Of a DNA stretch of 62,807 nt, positions 24,809 through 34,037 are shown piece after piece. The stretch's first letter is position 1, and each line of letters begins with the position of its first letter. The stretch is from Bdellovibrionales bacterium (GTDB lineage Bacteria > Bdellovibrionota > UBA1018): the NCBI GenBank assembly GCA_016786465.1, contig JAEUWC010000018.1:1-62807 (forward strand). Direction: 5' to 3'. The notes beneath the pieces are model-generated. The model did no database searches and was not told where the DNA came from. It saw nothing but the letters and a program-made list of their open reading frames with translations. The position numbers were made by a program, and so were the translations under genes.

Positions 24809-26749
24809 TTAGACTTCTTTATAGTCAGCGTCGATGACGTCGTCGTCTTTCTTCGACTTGCCGCCGTTGCCCGTCGTTCCGCCTGAAGCTTGTTGCGATG
24901 GATCTGCATCCGTCGTTTGAGCGCCAGCAGGGCCGTTTGGTCCAGCGGTTTTGTACATCTGTTCAGCCATTTTGTTCGAAGCGGCTGTCAGCTGTTCGGT
25001 AGCCTTTTGAAGAACGGCTGCATCTTGGCTGTCTAGGTGTTTACGTGCTTCGACCAAGGCTTCTTCGACCGACTTCTTCGAATCTGCGTCGATTTTTTCG
25101 CCGTTTTCCTTCAAGGTTTTTTCGATCGTGTAGATCAAACCGTCCAAGGTGTTGCGTGCGTTGACGACTTCCTTACGTTTTTCGTCATCGGCGCGGTGCA
25201 TGTCGGCTTCTTTCTTCATGCGTTCGATTTCTTCTTTCGAAAGACCGCTAGAAGCCGTGATCTTGATCGACTGTTCTTTGCCGGTGCCCAAGTCTTTTGC
25301 TCCGACGTGAACGATGCCGTTTGCATCGATGTCAAAAGTGACTTCGATTTGTGGGACCCCGCGCGGAGCAGGAGGAATTCCGACCAGGTCAAAGCGACCC
25401 AGTGACTTGTTGTGTTCGGCGAATTCGCGTTCGCCTTGCAGAACGTGGATCGTCACTGCGGACTGGTTGTCGGCCGCCGTCGAGAAAGTCTGCGACTTCT
25501 TCGATGGGATGGTCGTGTTCTTTTCGATCAGCTTGGTCGAAACGCCGCCCAGGGTTTCAATGCCCAAGGAAAGCGGGGTGACATCCAGAAGAAGAACGTC
25601 TTTCACGTCGCCCTTCAAGACGCCGCCTTGGATCGCTGCGCCCACTGCGACGACTTCGTCGGGGTTCACGCCGCGGTTCGGTTCTTTGCCGAAGATTTCT
25701 TTCACTTTAGCTTGAACCCGAGGCATGCGGGTCATGCCGCCGACCAAGATGACTTCGTCGATGTCCGACTTAGAAAGACCCGAATCGCGAATACAGGTTT
25801 CGCAAGGTCCAACCATTTTATCGATCAAGTCAGCGACCAAAGCTTCTAGCTTTGCGCGAGAAAGCTTCAAATTCATGTGCTTTGGGCCCGAAGCATCAGC
25901 AGTGATGAACGGAAGATTGATATCCGTTTCAGTCGAGCTGGACAGTTCGTGCTTCGCTTTTTCTGCGGCTTCCTTCAGGCGCTGAAGCGCCATCTTGTCT
26001 TTGCGAAGATCGATGCTGTTTTCTTTCTTAAATTCGTCGGCCATCCAGTCGATGATCCGCTGGTCGAAGTTACCGCCGCCCAGGAAAGTGTCGCCGTTGG
26101 TGGCTTTGACTTCGAAAACGCCGTCGCCCATTTCAAGAATCGAAATATCGAAGGTACCGCCACCTAGGTCGAAGACCGCGACGGTTTGTTCTTTTCCTTT
26201 TTTATCCAAACCGTAGGCCAAAGCTGCCGAAGTCGGTTCGTTGATGATGCGCTTGACTTCAAGTCCTGCGATCGCGCCGGCGTCTTTCGTGGCCTGGCGC
26301 TGAGCATCGTTAAAGTAGGCTGGAACCGTAATGACGGCTTCGCTGACGGTTTCTCCTAAAAAGTCTTCTGCGGTCTTCTTCATTTTCTGAAGGACCAGGG
26401 CCGAAATTTCCTGAGGGCTGTATTCGCGGTCGCCGACTTTCACCCAAGCGTCGCCGTTTTTCGCTTCGACGATCTTGAAAGGGGCTACTTTGATGAATTC
26501 TTGAACTTCGCGAGAATTGAACTTGCGGCCAATCAGGCGCTTGGCTTCAAAAATGGTTTTTTCTGGGTTCGTGATCGACTGGCGCTTGGCGGCTTGGCCA
26601 ACCAGCTTTTCGCCGCTGGTTGCGAATCCAGCAATCGACGGGGTGGTGTTCGCACCTTCTGAATTCGGGATCACTTTCGGATCGCCGCCGTCCAGAACAG
26701 ATACGCATGAATTGGTAGTCCCTAAGTCGATTCCAATGATTTTACCCAT
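24809..26749 (-). CDS. dnaK: Chaperone DnaK (Hsp70)
   Basis: A 646-aa Hsp70 with the normal ATPase domain ([14 protein letters not shown] at the N-terminus, [14 protein letters not shown] and [10 protein letters not shown] later), the interdomain linker region [14 protein letters not shown], a substrate-binding domain and a disordered lid tail ending in [12 protein letters not shown] (EEVD-like role in bacteria not implied). Start has AGGAGG 10 nt upstream. It lies between grpE (32 nt upstream) and dnaJ. Confidence 0.98.
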   Translation of the reverse strand: MGKIIGIDLGTTNSCVSVLDGGDPKVIPNSEGANTTPSIAGFATSGEKLVGQAAKRQSITNPEKTIFEAKRLIGRKFNSREVQEFIKVAPFKIVEAKNGDAWVKVGDREYSPQEISALVLQKMKKTAEDFLGETVSEAVITVPAYFNDAQRQATKDAGAIAGLEVKRIINEPTSAALAYGLDKKGKEQTVAVFDLGGGTFDISILEMGDGVFEVKATNGDTFLGGGNFDQRIIDWMADEFKKENSIDLRKDKMALQRLKEAAEKAKHELSSSTETDINLPFITADASGPKHMNLKLSRAKLEALVADLIDKMVGPCETCIRDSGLSKSDIDEVILVGGMTRMPRVQAKVKEIFGKEPNRGVNPDEVVAVGAAIQGGVLKGDVKDVLLLDVTPLSLGIETLGGVSTKLIEKNTTIPSKKSQTFSTAADNQSAVTIHVLQGEREFAEHNKSLGRFDLVGIPPAPRGVPQIEVTFDIDANGIVHVGAKDLGTGKEQSIKITASSGLSKEEIERMKKEADMHRADDEKRKEVVNARNTLDGLIYTIEKTLKENGEKIDADSKKSVEEALVEARKHLDSQDAAVLQKATEQLTAASNKMAEQMYKTAGPNGPAGAQTTDADPSQQASGGTTGNGGKSKKDDDVIDADYKEV

Positions 26750-26781
26750 AAAATTTTGTCCTCCTAAGTAAAACGTGTGTC

Positions 26782-27324
26782 TTAATTTTTATCCGTCAAG
26801 CTGCCCTGGCTGATCACGACCCGTGCAGGGCGAAGAAGGCGTCCATGCAGGTTGTAGCCCCGCAATTCTTCCTTCACGATGGTTCCTTCTGGAAGTTCCG
26901 ACGGCACTTGTGCGACGGCTTCATGAAGATTCGGATCGAAACTTTTGTTCTGGGTGTCGATGATTTCAACACCCTGGCGTTGCAAAATTCCCAGAAAATG
27001 GCTGGAAATCATTTTCAGACCTTCACCAAAATTCTTATCAGTGTCCTTGGGCATGTGGCCGATCGCGCGTTCAAAGTTGTCAATCACTTGAAGCAGGTCG
27101 CGTGCGACTGATTCCCAACCAAATTTCACTAGGTCAGCGCGCTCTTTTTGGCTGCGCTTTTTAAAATTTTCAAAGTCGGCGTACAGGTAAAGGTACTTGT
27201 TTTCCTTTTCCTTTACCTGAGCTTCCAGTTCCTGGATCTTCAAGGTGGTGGCGTCGACGGACGATTCGTCGGTCGCGTTCGCGCCGGCAGTTTCCGGGGT
27301 AGCTGCATGGACAGAATTACTCAC
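26782..27324 (-). CDS. grpE: Nucleotide exchange factor GrpE
   Basis: GrpE releases ADP from DnaK. The 180-aa product has a disordered acidic N-terminus, a long helix (about 35-75, [20 protein letters not shown]) and the C-terminal beta domain with [20 protein letters not shown] and [17 protein letters not shown], the family signature. I start at the GTG 27322-27324 because GGAG lies about 9 nt upstream and the product then begins MSNSVHAAT; an ATG 33 nt further up (27357) is in frame but would add a non-conserved hydrophobic segment. First gene of grpE-dnaK-dnaJ; hemW ends 117 nt upstream. Confidence 0.94.
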   Translation of the reverse strand: MSNSVHAATPETAGANATDESSVDATTLKIQELEAQVKEKENKYLYLYADFENFKKRSQKERADLVKFGWESVARDLLQVIDNFERAIGHMPKDTDKNFGEGLKMISSHFLGILQRQGVEIIDTQNKSFDPNLHEAVAQVPSELPEGTIVKEELRGYNLHGRLLRPARVVISQGSLTDKN

Positions 27325-27441
27325 TGCGATTTCTCCGTTCAGGGTCAATATGAGCACTAACCGGTCGGAGTCAAATGGGTTTTAGGAATTTTCCCGAGAA
27401 AAATAGGCGGGCAACCTATGGAAATATAAGGCTTTTAAAAC

Positions 27442-28557
27442 CTAGATTCCCAGGGTCTGAATGACTTGATCAGAAAGTGCGAAACCTCGCGGCGTCAATC
27501 GTAGGCGATCTGTGAATTCAGGATGGGGTTCGATCAACCCAGCCGTAGTCAGTCCCGCGGCCTTTTGCAACCGCGCGGGGCTGTCTAACCAGGTCCTGGG
27601 GAACCCTTGATCTAGGCGTAAGGCCAGCATCCAGCGTTCTAAATCCAGCTGTTCGTCCGTCAGGTCTTCGCGCCATTCGATGGGCTTTTCACCCAAGCCA
27701 ACTTTCTTGCCGTAAGCGTGAAGGCTAGAAACATTCTTCCACCTTGCGCGGTCGGTGGGACTAAACGAATGGGCCGAAGGGCCCAAGCCCAGGTAACTTC
27801 CGCCCTGCCAATAGACTAGGTTGTGTTTTGCTTCGAATCCCGGCTTAGCGAAATTTGAAATTTCATAGTGACGAAAGCCTTTCGAACGCATTTTTTCGTC
27901 GATGAAAAGAAGATGCGCTAGCTGGTCGTCATCCTTTGGAAGTTCACGAAACATTCGGTGGGTTTTCGGTAATGTCAAAAGATAACAGCTTAGGTGAGTG
28001 ATCGGAAAAGACGTCAGTACTTCCATCGCGGAACTCAGGTCTTCGATCGTTTGCCCAGGGACTCCGCAAAGCAGATCGACCGAAAAATTAGTGAACCCGG
28101 CACGTGAAATGTTTTCAAGCGCGCGAAGCGCGGCATCGCGAGAATGCACGCGGCCAAGACGCAAAAGCAAGTCATCGCGCATGGCTTGAACACCCATACT
28201 GACGCGATTCACACCCAAGTCGCGGTAGGACTTCAGGGATTCCAGTTCGACCGAAGACGGATTTGCTTCCATGGTCCATTCGGTTTCCGAAGTCACTTTG
28301 TTGGAAAGTTTCAGGGGTTCCAAAGCCCGGCGCATGGATTCCACCGGGGTCATGCTGGGAGTTCCGCCCCCAAAGAAAATCGATTTCAGACGGGGCGCCA
28401 GCTGATCGGCCCAAAGTTCGCATTCAGCGTGAAGCGCTTTTTCATAAAAGTCAGCATCGGTCGTTTTCGTTTTTTCACGACCGATCGAATAGAAGTCGCA
28501 GTAATGGCACTTCGATTCACAAAACGGAAAATGAATGTACAGCGATTCAGCTTTCAC
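27442..28557 (-). CDS. hemW: Heme chaperone HemW (radical SAM)
   Basis: The 371-aa protein begins SLYIHFPFCESKCHYCDFYS, with the radical SAM cluster cysteines C13, C17 and C20 and the extra Cys of CDFY-type typical of the HemN/HemW group. It also has SIFFGGGTPSMTP and the family block VNRVSMGVQAMRDDLL. HemW relatives lack the coproporphyrinogen oxidase-specific residues of HemN and carry heme; the length near 370 aa and lack of the HemN N-terminal extension favour HemW. The start is a GTG with AAGG about 8 nt upstream. It lies 10 nt after the lipid A deacylase-like gene and precedes grpE, an arrangement common in several phyla. Confidence 0.92.
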   Translation of the reverse strand: MKAESLYIHFPFCESKCHYCDFYSIGREKTKTTDADFYEKALHAECELWADQLAPRLKSIFFGGGTPSMTPVESMRRALEPLKLSNKVTSETEWTMEANPSSVELESLKSYRDLGVNRVSMGVQAMRDDLLLRLGRVHSRDAALRALENISRAGFTNFSVDLLCGVPGQTIEDLSSAMEVLTSFPITHLSCYLLTLPKTHRMFRELPKDDDQLAHLLFIDEKMRSKGFRHYEISNFAKPGFEAKHNLVYWQGGSYLGLGPSAHSFSPTDRARWKNVSSLHAYGKKVGLGEKPIEWREDLTDEQLDLERWMLALRLDQGFPRTWLDSPARLQKAAGLTTAGLIEPHPEFTDRLRLTPRGFALSDQVIQTLGI

Positions 28558-28567
28558 GGTGAAAGCC

Positions 28568-29170
28568 TTATTGCCTGAATTTCAGCCCCAAACAAACGAA
28601 ATCCGACCCACCCGTGATTCCGTCAATCAGTCCGAATACACCCGATCTGTGGTGGATTCGAAACACGATGTCGGTCTGTTTCCACGACTGGGGCGCAAGC
28701 GTGACTTCAAAAAGAAGGTGGTAAAGGAAGGCGCTGGTCTTGTCCAAAAGCTGATTTTCAAGTGAAGGAATTCCGCCCAGCGCGTAGGAAACTCCATTTC
28801 CGATCGCAAGTGAACTATTCAAAAGGGACGACCAAGGCGGGTTCTTCCATCGCATGACCCAGGCAGTGCCAATCGAAACTCGGCCTAAAACTTCATTATG
28901 GTGCGCCAGGTTCACTTCCCATTCTGAATCAGCGCTGCCGGTTCCGTCTGAAAGTCTTCTGGCGTAAGCGCCTGCGACGATGCTGTTGTGAACCAGTTCA
29001 AGGCCTCGGGCCCGAAGGATTTCTGGCAAAGGGGTGGGGCTGCCCAAACCCGAATAAAAAGTAAATGAATGCTTCGATGTTTTGCCACTGGCCAAAGTTT
29101 CCGTTTCCGCCTTTAATTCGGAAACGAAGATGCAAAAGAATAGCGCCGCAATAGTGATCTGGGTCTGCAT
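28568..29170 (-). CDS. PagL-like outer membrane lipid A deacylase
   Basis: From the ATG at 29168-29170 the 200-aa product has a signal peptide (TIAALFFCIFVSELKA, cleavage before ETET) and a small beta-barrel-like body. The C-terminal part holds FRIHHRSG followed by GSDFVCLGLKFRQ, matching the H-x-S catalytic motif and terminal strand of PagL-type lipid A 3-O-deacylases (here His174 and Ser176). PagL's third residue is a Glu; the nearest candidates here are Asp183 and Asp190, so activity needs testing. The final aromatic strand is typical of outer membrane proteins. The first 41 nt overlap the 5' end of the divergent lipoprotein gene. Confidence 0.72.
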   Translation of the reverse strand: MQTQITIAALFFCIFVSELKAETETLASGKTSKHSFTFYSGLGSPTPLPEILRARGLELVHNSIVAGAYARRLSDGTGSADSEWEVNLAHHNEVLGRVSIGTAWVMRWKNPPWSSLLNSSLAIGNGVSYALGGIPSLENQLLDKTSAFLYHLLFEVTLAPQSWKQTDIVFRIHHRSGVFGLIDGITGGSDFVCLGLKFRQ

Positions 29171-29912
29171 CGTTTCTTCATCTTGCTCGACTGGAAGCAA
29201 ACTTTCAAACCAGCCGGACGTTTTTCCAAGATCCGCGATCGATCGACCCATGACCCTTCCTGAAGGTGTCACGACTTGGCAGTTCATCAACGGATTCTCT
29301 TTGAAGAATCCAACGAATTTCTTCGTTTATCCGTTACTTTGGGAAAAGGGCATCACGGATGACTTTTCCGTGACGTTCATGCCGCTTCCCCTGGAAGCAC
29401 GCTATCGTGTTTTTCGGTCTAGGGATGGCGCTGCCGAATGGGAAATCTTGGGTTCTTTTTTGGGGCAAATCGTTTCCAGGAATAAGAACTTTGATTGGCG
29501 CCCCACGTTTCGGTCGCGTTCACGCTACCGCTTGACCCCAAAATTCGGGCTTGAATCCGAACTTCTTGCGCTTTTGGAAGTGACGCGCGATCCGATCGGA
29601 AATCCGGGCTCGACCTTTGGGTATAAGGTTCAAGGCAACTATCAGTTTTCGCCCCATTTCATGTTGGGCGTCGGAATTTGGGTCGCCCGTGAAAATGGAA
29701 CGACTCGTGCGCAGTATGTCGGAGCAATCCCCCTGCAAAACGAAGGCATTGCGTCGGAATCGATGCGCGTCCGTTTTCCGATTCAGATCAACGGCCAATG
29801 GTCGATTGCGCCCCAATGGGATCTGAAAATGGAATCGCAAGTGTTTCGCTTGGGCTATGACGCAGACTATAAGCACGCGAACCTCTTTGTTTCGGTTCTT
29901 CATTACTGGTAG
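29130..29912 (+). CDS. Outer-membrane-like lipoprotein of unknown function
   Basis: The 260-aa product begins MQKNSAAIVIWVCIVSSSC, a lipoprotein-type signal (lipobox poor, Ser at -3), followed by FPRSAIDRPMTLPEGVTTW, a stretch often seen at the start of outer membrane barrel-like proteins. The rest alternates hydrophobic and polar residues with many aromatics and ends VFVSVLHYW-like, typical of a membrane strand (LFVSVLHYW). No named family. I start at 29130 since later ATGs would lose the export signal; this makes it overlap the divergent PagL-like gene by 41 nt. The M16 protease gene follows after 14 nt. Confidence 0.7.
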   Translation: MQKNSAAIVIWVCIVSSSCSTGSKLSNQPDVFPRSAIDRPMTLPEGVTTWQFINGFSLKNPTNFFVYPLLWEKGITDDFSVTFMPLPLEARYRVFRSRDGAAEWEILGSFLGQIVSRNKNFDWRPTFRSRSRYRLTPKFGLESELLALLEVTRDPIGNPGSTFGYKVQGNYQFSPHFMLGVGIWVARENGTTRAQYVGAIPLQNEGIASESMRVRFPIQINGQWSIAPQWDLKMESQVFRLGYDADYKHANLFVSVLHYW

Positions 29913-29926
29913 TCTTTGCGGCACCT

Positions 29927-32560
29927 ATGCCTCAATCCCATCGCCCCGAAACGCACGTTCTTTCCAACGGAATCCCAGTTATTTTTCAGCACACCGAAAA
30001 CCCCGTGGCCGCCACTTACTGGTGGAACAAAACAGGATCCGCGGATGAAAATCCTAAAGAAGCGGGCTTCGCCCATTTTCTAGAACACATGCTTTTCAAG
30101 GATGCAGCCGCAAAAGAAACAGGCAAAGCATCCACGGGCCAGATGGCACGCGCAATTGAATCTTTGGGTGGAGAAATCAACGCCTACACATCGTTTGATC
30201 AAACGGTCTATCACGTCACTTGTGCCGCCCATCATTGGGAAAAGGTGTTGGATTCATTTGGGCAGATGGCCAAGCCTCAGAAATTTCTGAAATCGGATTT
30301 CGAGCGCGAACGCGAAGTGATTCTGGAAGAATTGCGCAAGAACGAAGATTCACCGGGACGCCAGCTTTTTCAGCGCCTGTTCAGCACGACGTTTGCGAAG
30401 CACCCCTATGGAAGGCCGGTGATCGGATTTGTGAAAACGCTGAATGCCGCCAAGGTCACCGACTTGGAAGCTTTTTACAAACGCCGATACTGCAGCGAAA
30501 ACATGGGACTGATTTTGGTCGGGCCGCTGGATTCGGCCGGAACGCGAAAAAAGAAGCTGGTTCAGCTTTTGGAAAAACGATTCGGAAAATCAGTCATCCC
30601 AGTGCGCAAGAATTCGCCACACACCCGCGCACGCGACGAAGAAATTCAAAAGGATGTTGAAACGTCGGTTCTGCCTTTCGATGTGAAGACCCCGACCATC
30701 GCGATTTCGTTTCGCGTTCCGGATTTATCCCACGACGACGTCGCCGCCTTGGATTTGGCGTCTGGAATCTTGGGGATGGGAGAACTGGGTCGCTTGTACC
30801 AGCGCATGTTCTATCAAGACGCCATTGCGACAGAAGCGTCAGGTGGACTGTACGTCCCTTACGATGCAGGGATGCTGTATTTTCAGGCTGAAGTCGATTT
30901 GATGGAAAAGATCAAGCCGGCCTTTCAATCGATGCTGGACGAACTATCCAAGGCCCGAAAAGAACTGGTTCGGGAAGAAGAAGTCAGACGCGTACTAGTG
31001 AATTCAGAAAGCGAAAAACTTTATTCGACACAAACAGCGGACGGAATGGCCAGCCGTTTGGGGTTTCTACGCTTTGTGGTGGGCGACCTTTCGCACGACC
31101 AAGAGTATCTGGAAATGCTTCGCCAGACGGATGCCTTTGCGATTCGCGATGCGATGGCCAAGTACTTGGATTACCGGCGAATGAGCATCGTTCTTTTAGT
31201 TCCTAAAGATCAGAAGGACTATCCCGTTGATGAATTGGCCAAAATGGCGCGCGAAGCATTTTCGCCGATGGTGGACGTAAAGCCGGTTTCAAAGCCCAAG
31301 AAAGTGGCCAAGAAAAAATCGTCCGCCGAAGTTCAACCGATTGTCATCGAAAGACCGTCCGGAATGAAGGTCCTGTTTCGACCCAATCCTACATCACCTG
31401 TTTTGGCGGTTCATGCGTCGGTCTTGGGCGGCGTTCGCCTAGAAGACAAAGATCCAGGTTCATCCAACCTGCTTTCCATGACCTGGACCAAAGGTACTCG
31501 GTCCAAGAAGTCTCAGGAAATTGCAGCGCTAGTTGAAGGTTCTGCAGCAAGCATGGATGGGTTTTCGGGGCGAAACACGATTGGCCTTTCGATGACCTGT
31601 TTGGTGCGCGATCGGAAGAAGCTTTCGGACCTGTTTGCCGAAGTTCTGATGGACGCCACGTTCCCGGAAGACGAAGTGGAACATTCCAAGCGTGTGACAC
31701 TGGAAACCCTTAGAAGTTTGGAAGACCATTCCGCGCAGCTTTGTTCGAAACTTTTTCTTGAAACCCTTTACGAAAATCATCCTTACGGAAAAATGATTTA
31801 CGGGACCCCAGAAAGTATCGAACGGATTCATGGAAGCACGTTGAAAGAAATTCATCGCGCTTGGGTGAATCCATCGCGATTGGTCTTGGGAATTTCAGGT
31901 GGCGTGCGTGAAAGCGATGTGGAAGCCCTGATTGCGGCGATCGAAGCACGCTTTACTTCTTCGGGGGTCGCTGCCGCCGCTGCAAAAGCGGTACATCCGG
32001 AACCCAAGTTGAATGGACCACGGTGGGTGGAACGTAAACTTTCCCGTGAACAGGTTCACTTGATCGTCGGTGGACAGGGAATCCAAATGAAAGATCCGGC
32101 ACGGCACGCTTTACGGGTGGCCGAAACGGTATTGGGGGGCCAAAGCGGGCGGATGTTCATTGAACTGCGCGAAAAGAAAAGCCTGGCCTATACCGTTTCG
32201 CCTTTGAACTTCGAAGGGATTGAGCCCGGTTACGTGGGCACTTATATCGCCAGCCAGCCCGGCAAGAAGGACGAAGCTGTCCAAGGGATTCGTCAGGTCT
32301 TGGAAACTTTGGCCAAGAAGGGCCCGACGCCAGCTGAAATGAAGCGCGCGAAGGAATACTTCCTGGGTCGACGTGCGATGGACTTGCAAAGCGATTCATC
32401 AGTAGCGGCACAGATTGGGTTAGAAGCGCTTTACGGCGTCCAACACCGAACCGAAGAAGACGTGATTCGCGATGTGGAATCGGTCACTTCGAAACAGGTT
32501 CAAGAAGTCACGCGTAAATACTTTGTCGAACCGCCGATGGTCACCGCGTCCGTCGGATAA
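29927..32560 (+). CDS. Double-domain M16 zinc protease
   Basis: The 877-aa protein consists of two M16-type halves joined by a charged linker (about 445-465, SKPKKVAKKKSSAE). The first half has the inverted zinc motif HFLEH (H50, E53, H54), with the third ligand Glu about 76 residues on, at or near E130 in EREREVILEE. The second half keeps the fold (for example PSGMKVLFRPNPTSPVLAVH, HPYGKMIYGTPES and the late GQSGRMFIELREKKSLAYTV, carrying the Arg-Tyr pair) but has no HxxEH, as in other two-domain M16 enzymes. No signal peptide is visible, so it may be cytoplasmic. These enzymes degrade peptides in a closed chamber. Confidence 0.93.
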   Translation: MPQSHRPETHVLSNGIPVIFQHTENPVAATYWWNKTGSADENPKEAGFAHFLEHMLFKDAAAKETGKASTGQMARAIESLGGEINAYTSFDQTVYHVTCAAHHWEKVLDSFGQMAKPQKFLKSDFEREREVILEELRKNEDSPGRQLFQRLFSTTFAKHPYGRPVIGFVKTLNAAKVTDLEAFYKRRYCSENMGLILVGPLDSAGTRKKKLVQLLEKRFGKSVIPVRKNSPHTRARDEEIQKDVETSVLPFDVKTPTIAISFRVPDLSHDDVAALDLASGILGMGELGRLYQRMFYQDAIATEASGGLYVPYDAGMLYFQAEVDLMEKIKPAFQSMLDELSKARKELVREEEVRRVLVNSESEKLYSTQTADGMASRLGFLRFVVGDLSHDQEYLEMLRQTDAFAIRDAMAKYLDYRRMSIVLLVPKDQKDYPVDELAKMAREAFSPMVDVKPVSKPKKVAKKKSSAEVQPIVIERPSGMKVLFRPNPTSPVLAVHASVLGGVRLEDKDPGSSNLLSMTWTKGTRSKKSQEIAALVEGSAASMDGFSGRNTIGLSMTCLVRDRKKLSDLFAEVLMDATFPEDEVEHSKRVTLETLRSLEDHSAQLCSKLFLETLYENHPYGKMIYGTPESIERIHGSTLKEIHRAWVNPSRLVLGISGGVRESDVEALIAAIEARFTSSGVAAAAAKAVHPEPKLNGPRWVERKLSREQVHLIVGGQGIQMKDPARHALRVAETVLGGQSGRMFIELREKKSLAYTVSPLNFEGIEPGYVGTYIASQPGKKDEAVQGIRQVLETLAKKGPTPAEMKRAKEYFLGRRAMDLQSDSSVAAQIGLEALYGVQHRTEEDVIRDVESVTSKQVQEVTRKYFVEPPMVTASVG

Positions 32561-32572
32561 AAAGGCGACTGG

Positions 32573-33187
32573 TTAATCTTCCAGTTCTTCTTCTTCTTCG
32601 GCTTCGGTCGCTTGAGCTTCGAAAGTGCAATCGTAAGCCACGCCCATTTTGGTCAGGGCTTTGTGGAATTCTTCTTCAGGCATCGGGTCGACGCTATCGG
32701 CAAAGACCAGCGTCACATCGTCTTGGAATTCGTTCTTTGACAAAAGCGTCCAAAATTGCGCGCCCTTTTCTTTTTCCATTTTCGCCAATTGCGTTTCAAA
32801 GCGCTTGGCGCGATCTGCATTCTGGAAAGGCTTCACAGCCTGTAAAAGGGCGTCGATCTTACGATTCTTTTTCGCCATCGCCAGGCCTTCATAAAAAGCC
32901 TGCTGTGCGCTCAGTCGCTTGATCAATAGATCTTTGTAACGGTCTAAGCCCACCGGTGTTTGTGTCTGTTTCTTCAGCGAAGCCAGGTGACGTTTGGTTT
33001 CTTCCAGCTGGGTGGGAAGAGGAATTCTTTCTGGACCCATTTGGTGGATCATTTTCAATCCGGCTTCTCCAATTTTTGACGGACCCTTCAGGGTGCAAGG
33101 ATTCCCGAAAAGCGTCGCGCGGTACTCGACGCCCGAGCCAAAAGCGAATGCGGTATAACTGGCTAAAACCACGGTGATCTTAAACAC
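32573..33187 (-). CDS. Secreted protein with acidic tail, unknown function
   Basis: The 204-aa product starts at a GTG with AAGGGA 6 nt upstream. A short signal peptide (ITVVLASYTAFAFGSG) is followed by a helical charged body with two cysteines (NPCTLK, YDCTFE) that may pair, and a run of acids at the C-terminus (ATEAEEEEELED). Family not recognised. It converges with the M16 gene (12 nt apart) and diverges from the unknown gene at 33384. Confidence 0.72.
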   Translation of the reverse strand: MFKITVVLASYTAFAFGSGVEYRATLFGNPCTLKGPSKIGEAGLKMIHQMGPERIPLPTQLEETKRHLASLKKQTQTPVGLDRYKDLLIKRLSAQQAFYEGLAMAKKNRKIDALLQAVKPFQNADRAKRFETQLAKMEKEKGAQFWTLLSKNEFQDDVTLVFADSVDPMPEEEFHKALTKMGVAYDCTFEAQATEAEEEEELED

Positions 33188-33320
33188 GGCTAGTCCCTTT
33201 GATTTCCCATTCTAGATGAATCTGGGAAACTTTCCCGTCCGAAATGGTGAAGATTTTGCCGACCCCGAAGTGGTCGGAACACTTGATAAAACAAATTGGC
33301 ACGATCAAAATTCTGCGGTG

Positions 33321-33334
33321 GGTCAAATTTGACC
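33321..33334. promoter_or_regulatory. Perfect 14-bp palindrome, candidate operator
   Basis: GGTCAAATTTGACC reads the same on both strands and ends 8 nt upstream of the -35 box at 33343. A dyad of this size next to a promoter suggests the binding site of a dimeric repressor or activator acting on the gene at 33384, the divergent gene, or both. Confidence 0.55.
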
Positions 33335-33342
33335 AAGGGGGT

Positions 33343-33370
33343 TTGACAGGAAAAGTTACTCTTCTACAAT
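33343..33370 (+). promoter_or_regulatory. Strong sigma70-like promoter
   Basis: TTGACA (33343-33348) and TACAAT (33365-33370) with a 16-nt spacer. The expected start, about 33377, would leave only about 7 nt before the ATG at 33384; the AAAGGA at 33371-33376 would then lie at or upstream of the RNA 5' end. Confidence 0.65.
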
Positions 33371-33383
33371 AAAGGATAGACGT

Positions 33384-33983
33384 ATGGGTCTTGAAAAACC
33401 GAAACCAAAGCCTCAGCTGGATCTGATTACCCAACCGCAGGAATACTTCCGCGAGCTTTTAACGGCAGCGATGTCCCAGAAAAGGGTATCGACCAGTCCC
33501 GAAACTGAATTTTACCTGGTCAATCTTTTGAATCAGTTCCTTTTGTCGGACCGTCTTCGCAGCGAACCTTTGGCATTCCTGCTGAAGGAAGCTGTTGAAT
33601 CGCCGCAGTCCGAAACCCAGAAGGACATTTACCAATATGTGGGCGACGTTTCTTTGTATGTTGCCGGCTTTTTCCCCGACAGCCTGAATCGCAAGCTGGT
33701 GGACGTCGATTATTATATTGAAATGGGTGGCAACGCGTATCGAAACGCCGCTTCCCTTTGCACCTTGAATCCGGTTCGCGACACATTCGAAGAACTGTCG
33801 GATAACTTTTCAAGATTCGTCGAAGTTCTTGCGTTCGCCAGCGATCGGACGGCGACTAAAAGAGAAACCGATTTGCTGCGAATGTATGAACTTTGGCTTC
33901 GCACCAAAAGCGAGCGGGCCGCTAACGCGCTTCAAGAAGCTGGGATCATTCCCAACGCCAGTATCAAAAAAGATATCCAGTAA
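33384..33983 (+). CDS. Conserved-looking cytoplasmic protein of unknown function
   Basis: A 199-aa helical protein without signal peptide. It has an ordered, low-gap composition with motifs such as QEYFRELLTAA, DIYQYVGDVSLYVAGFFPDSL and YYIEMGGNAYRNAA, which looks like one compact domain, but I cannot name the family. The promoter at 33343 and palindrome at 33321 suggest it has its own controlled transcript. It converges with the cyclophilin gene, with a copy of the dyad repeat between them. Confidence 0.82.
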   Translation: MGLEKPKPKPQLDLITQPQEYFRELLTAAMSQKRVSTSPETEFYLVNLLNQFLLSDRLRSEPLAFLLKEAVESPQSETQKDIYQYVGDVSLYVAGFFPDSLNRKLVDVDYYIEMGGNAYRNAASLCTLNPVRDTFEELSDNFSRFVEVLAFASDRTATKRETDLLRMYELWLRTKSERAANALQEAGIIPNASIKKDIQ

Positions 33984-34016
33984 GCGCACCAAGCGAAGCC
34001 GGGTTTTCGGACTTCA

Positions 34017-34037
34017 AAAGGAGCAGGCACCTTTAGC
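34017..34037. repeat. GGTGCCTGC dyad repeat between convergent genes
   Basis: AAAAGGAGCAGGCACCTTTA is the reverse complement of the 3605 copy with one change, and abuts the TAA stop of the cyclophilin gene (34038-34040). Confidence 0.7.

Noticed and set aside
27325-27441. CIRCE operator or sigma32 promoter ahead of grpE
   Set aside because: I looked for TTAGCACTC-N9-GAGTGCTAA and for CTTGAA-N13-15-CCCCAT. Only a GAGCACTAA half-site-like string is present, without its partner.
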